Source: Antennarius striatus
Taxonomy: Eukaryota; Chordata; Actinopteri; Lophiiformes; Antennariidae
Reading direction: 5' to 3'
DNA: 64,000 nucleotides
Assembly (NCBI RefSeq): GCF_040054535.1
Contig: NC_090785.1
Coordinates: 10,568,501-10,632,500 of the forward strand
The translations under genes were made by a program, and so were the position numbers. Each line of letters begins with the position of its first letter. Position 1 is the stretch's first letter. This document shows, one piece after another, positions 62,726-64,000 of the stretch. The notes under the pieces were generated by a model that was not told the origin of the DNA, made no database searches, and saw only the letters and a list, made by a program, of their open reading frames with translations.

Positions 62726-64000
62726 GTGAGACACATCTTTTTTATCATTAATTAAAAATAACTTGGATAACTAGACAGTACAGTTGTGGAGACATATAAA
62801 ACTGAACAGTAATTGCTGAAACCACATTTGAATATGCTGATAGCAGACTTGTTAGATTCATTTTTAGATGTTTATGCTTGCGCTCAGGGACACTTCAGTA
62901 CAGTACTTGCTTTAGCATATAGTATGAAAAGCTGTCAGTCACAGCTTCTAATGAGCCAAGATGCCAGGAACCGGCGTCCCTTTGCACTTCTTTTCTATTT
63001 CTTTAATTTCATTACGTTTAACAGCTTGACGTTTTCTATCCAGCACATGTAAATATCAATTCCACTGATTTGTAACTTTCCTTAGTGACTGCATACTAAA
63101 ATATCAGTGGGAAATGTAGACTTTACGCTGTCTCTTAAAAATCTATCACCATAGTGCCAGGGAATAAGCAGCAGCAATATCAGTTTGCACTTGACCTACA
63201 AGTCATATCAAAAGATAAACAGTTGTAAATAAAATTCACACTAGATGGTCTAAGCTGAGACCAACTAATCAGCAGAAAGTCATCACTGACTGAACTGTTC
63301 CTCCAAAGCTGTCTTCTCCTTTTTCTGTCTTTGTCTTTTTACCACCGTTGGATGACGAAGGACACCTTTACCAATTACAGTCTAATTGATTTTGTTTAAT
63401 CTGTGTTGCTGGATGTGAGTCTGTTGAAACAAAACTCTTTTCATTCCTGAACTAAATAACTTAAATGCGCAGAAACACAGAGAACAAATACATCAGCACT
63501 ATTCGGTTGAGGGCTTTTTAATTGCTGCTAAGTGTCTGGCAGCCTGCAGAGTCTTTGAAGTGAAGGTATGGCTTTCAGCTCTATTTGTCTGGATAACACT
63601 AATGAGGAATGATCCAAAGGACGAGAAGCACAGAGAGAAAGGAAGAATGAAATGAATAGAGAGGAAGGAATTTGATGTCATTTAAATAAATGCAAGTTGA
63701 GGTACCGAAGTGATAGCGGGTGGTTGAATTGTCAAATAGGCGCTGTTATGTAGAAGATACTAAACCAACAACGTAGACTCCGGCAATTTGTTTGCTTTTT
63801 TGTTCTTTTTCTTTAAAATCCAACTACCACTAGCATTGTGCAATAAAGGTGTGAGAATGCACTACAGCACATGTGTCAAACTCAAGGCCTGGGGGCCAAA
63901 TGAGGCTCACCAGATCATGTTATGTGGCCCGCGAAAGCATAAAAGCTCAGTGTCTAATAACAAATAGGTCAAAAGTGTGCTTTGAGCAAAACTACATTTC
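62726..64000 (+). other. dock2 intron 25 (partial)
   Basis: Unique AT-rich sequence up to about 63865, then a dispersed repeat. No further dock2 exon is present before the edge. Confidence 0.75.
63867..64000. mobile_element. Dispersed DNA-transposon-like repeat, runs off the edge
   Basis: cacatgtgtcaaactcaagg followed by cctgggggccaaatgaggct and tatgtggcccgcgaaagc matches a very common vertebrate repeat (GTGTCAAACTCAAGGCCCGG..GGCCCGC), usually classed as hAT-like. Only its first ~130 bp are in the window. Confidence 0.5.

Overview
The window is nuclear DNA from a vertebrate, almost certainly a teleost fish. Genes are split into short exons with GT-AG introns. Dinucleotide and tetranucleotide microsatellites are very dense, and there are several DNA-transposon and LINE/SINE relics of types common in fish. 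No prokaryotic operon, phage or CRISPR structure is present.

Two genes can be identified firmly. (1) A histamine H2 receptor-like GPCR (hrh2) lies on the minus strand at about 9780-11521. Its seven-TM exon is 10396-11521. Two further exons with good splice signals and preserved reading frame (10145-10295 and 9780-9945) would extend the cytoplasmic tail. (2) dock2, the haematopoietic Rac guanine-nucleotide exchange factor, starts at 23889 on the plus strand and runs off the right edge. I reconstructed 25 consecutive coding exons (23889-62725, 2721 nt, 907 codons). All have GT donors and AG acceptors, and the phase is continuous from exon to exon. They encode the SH3 domain, the N-terminal helical region, the DHR-1 (C2-like, phosphoinositide-binding) domain and the beginning of the ARM-like region. 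The catalytic DHR-2 domain lies beyond the window. hrh2 and dock2 are head to head, about 12.4 kb apart. HRH2 and DOCK2 both map to human 5q35, so the linkage looks ancestral.

Layout: 1-5000 is relatively GC-rich, with purine/pyrimidine runs, TAAT-motif clusters and two candidate terminal exons of an unidentified plus-strand gene (441-567 and, better, 2752-2847). 5000-9780 is intergenic with repeat fragments. 9780-11521 is hrh2. 11.5-23.9 kb is intergenic with hAT-like relics and other repeats. 23.9-64 kb is dock2. Its introns hold long (GT)n/(CA)n and (GTAT/CTAT/GATA)n tracts, two pogo/Tigger-like elements with TA duplications, a fold-back MITE, a Tc1-like 3' end, LINE reverse-transcriptase relics and a tRNA-derived SINE.

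No obviously new biological system is present. The items most worth checking are the multi-exon hrh2 tail, two adjacent perfect hairpins at 60458-60554, an in-frame dock2 exon flanked by long complementary CA/GT tracts, a UG-tract 3' splice site before dock2 exon 23, and the fold-back transposon derivative at 50441-50843.
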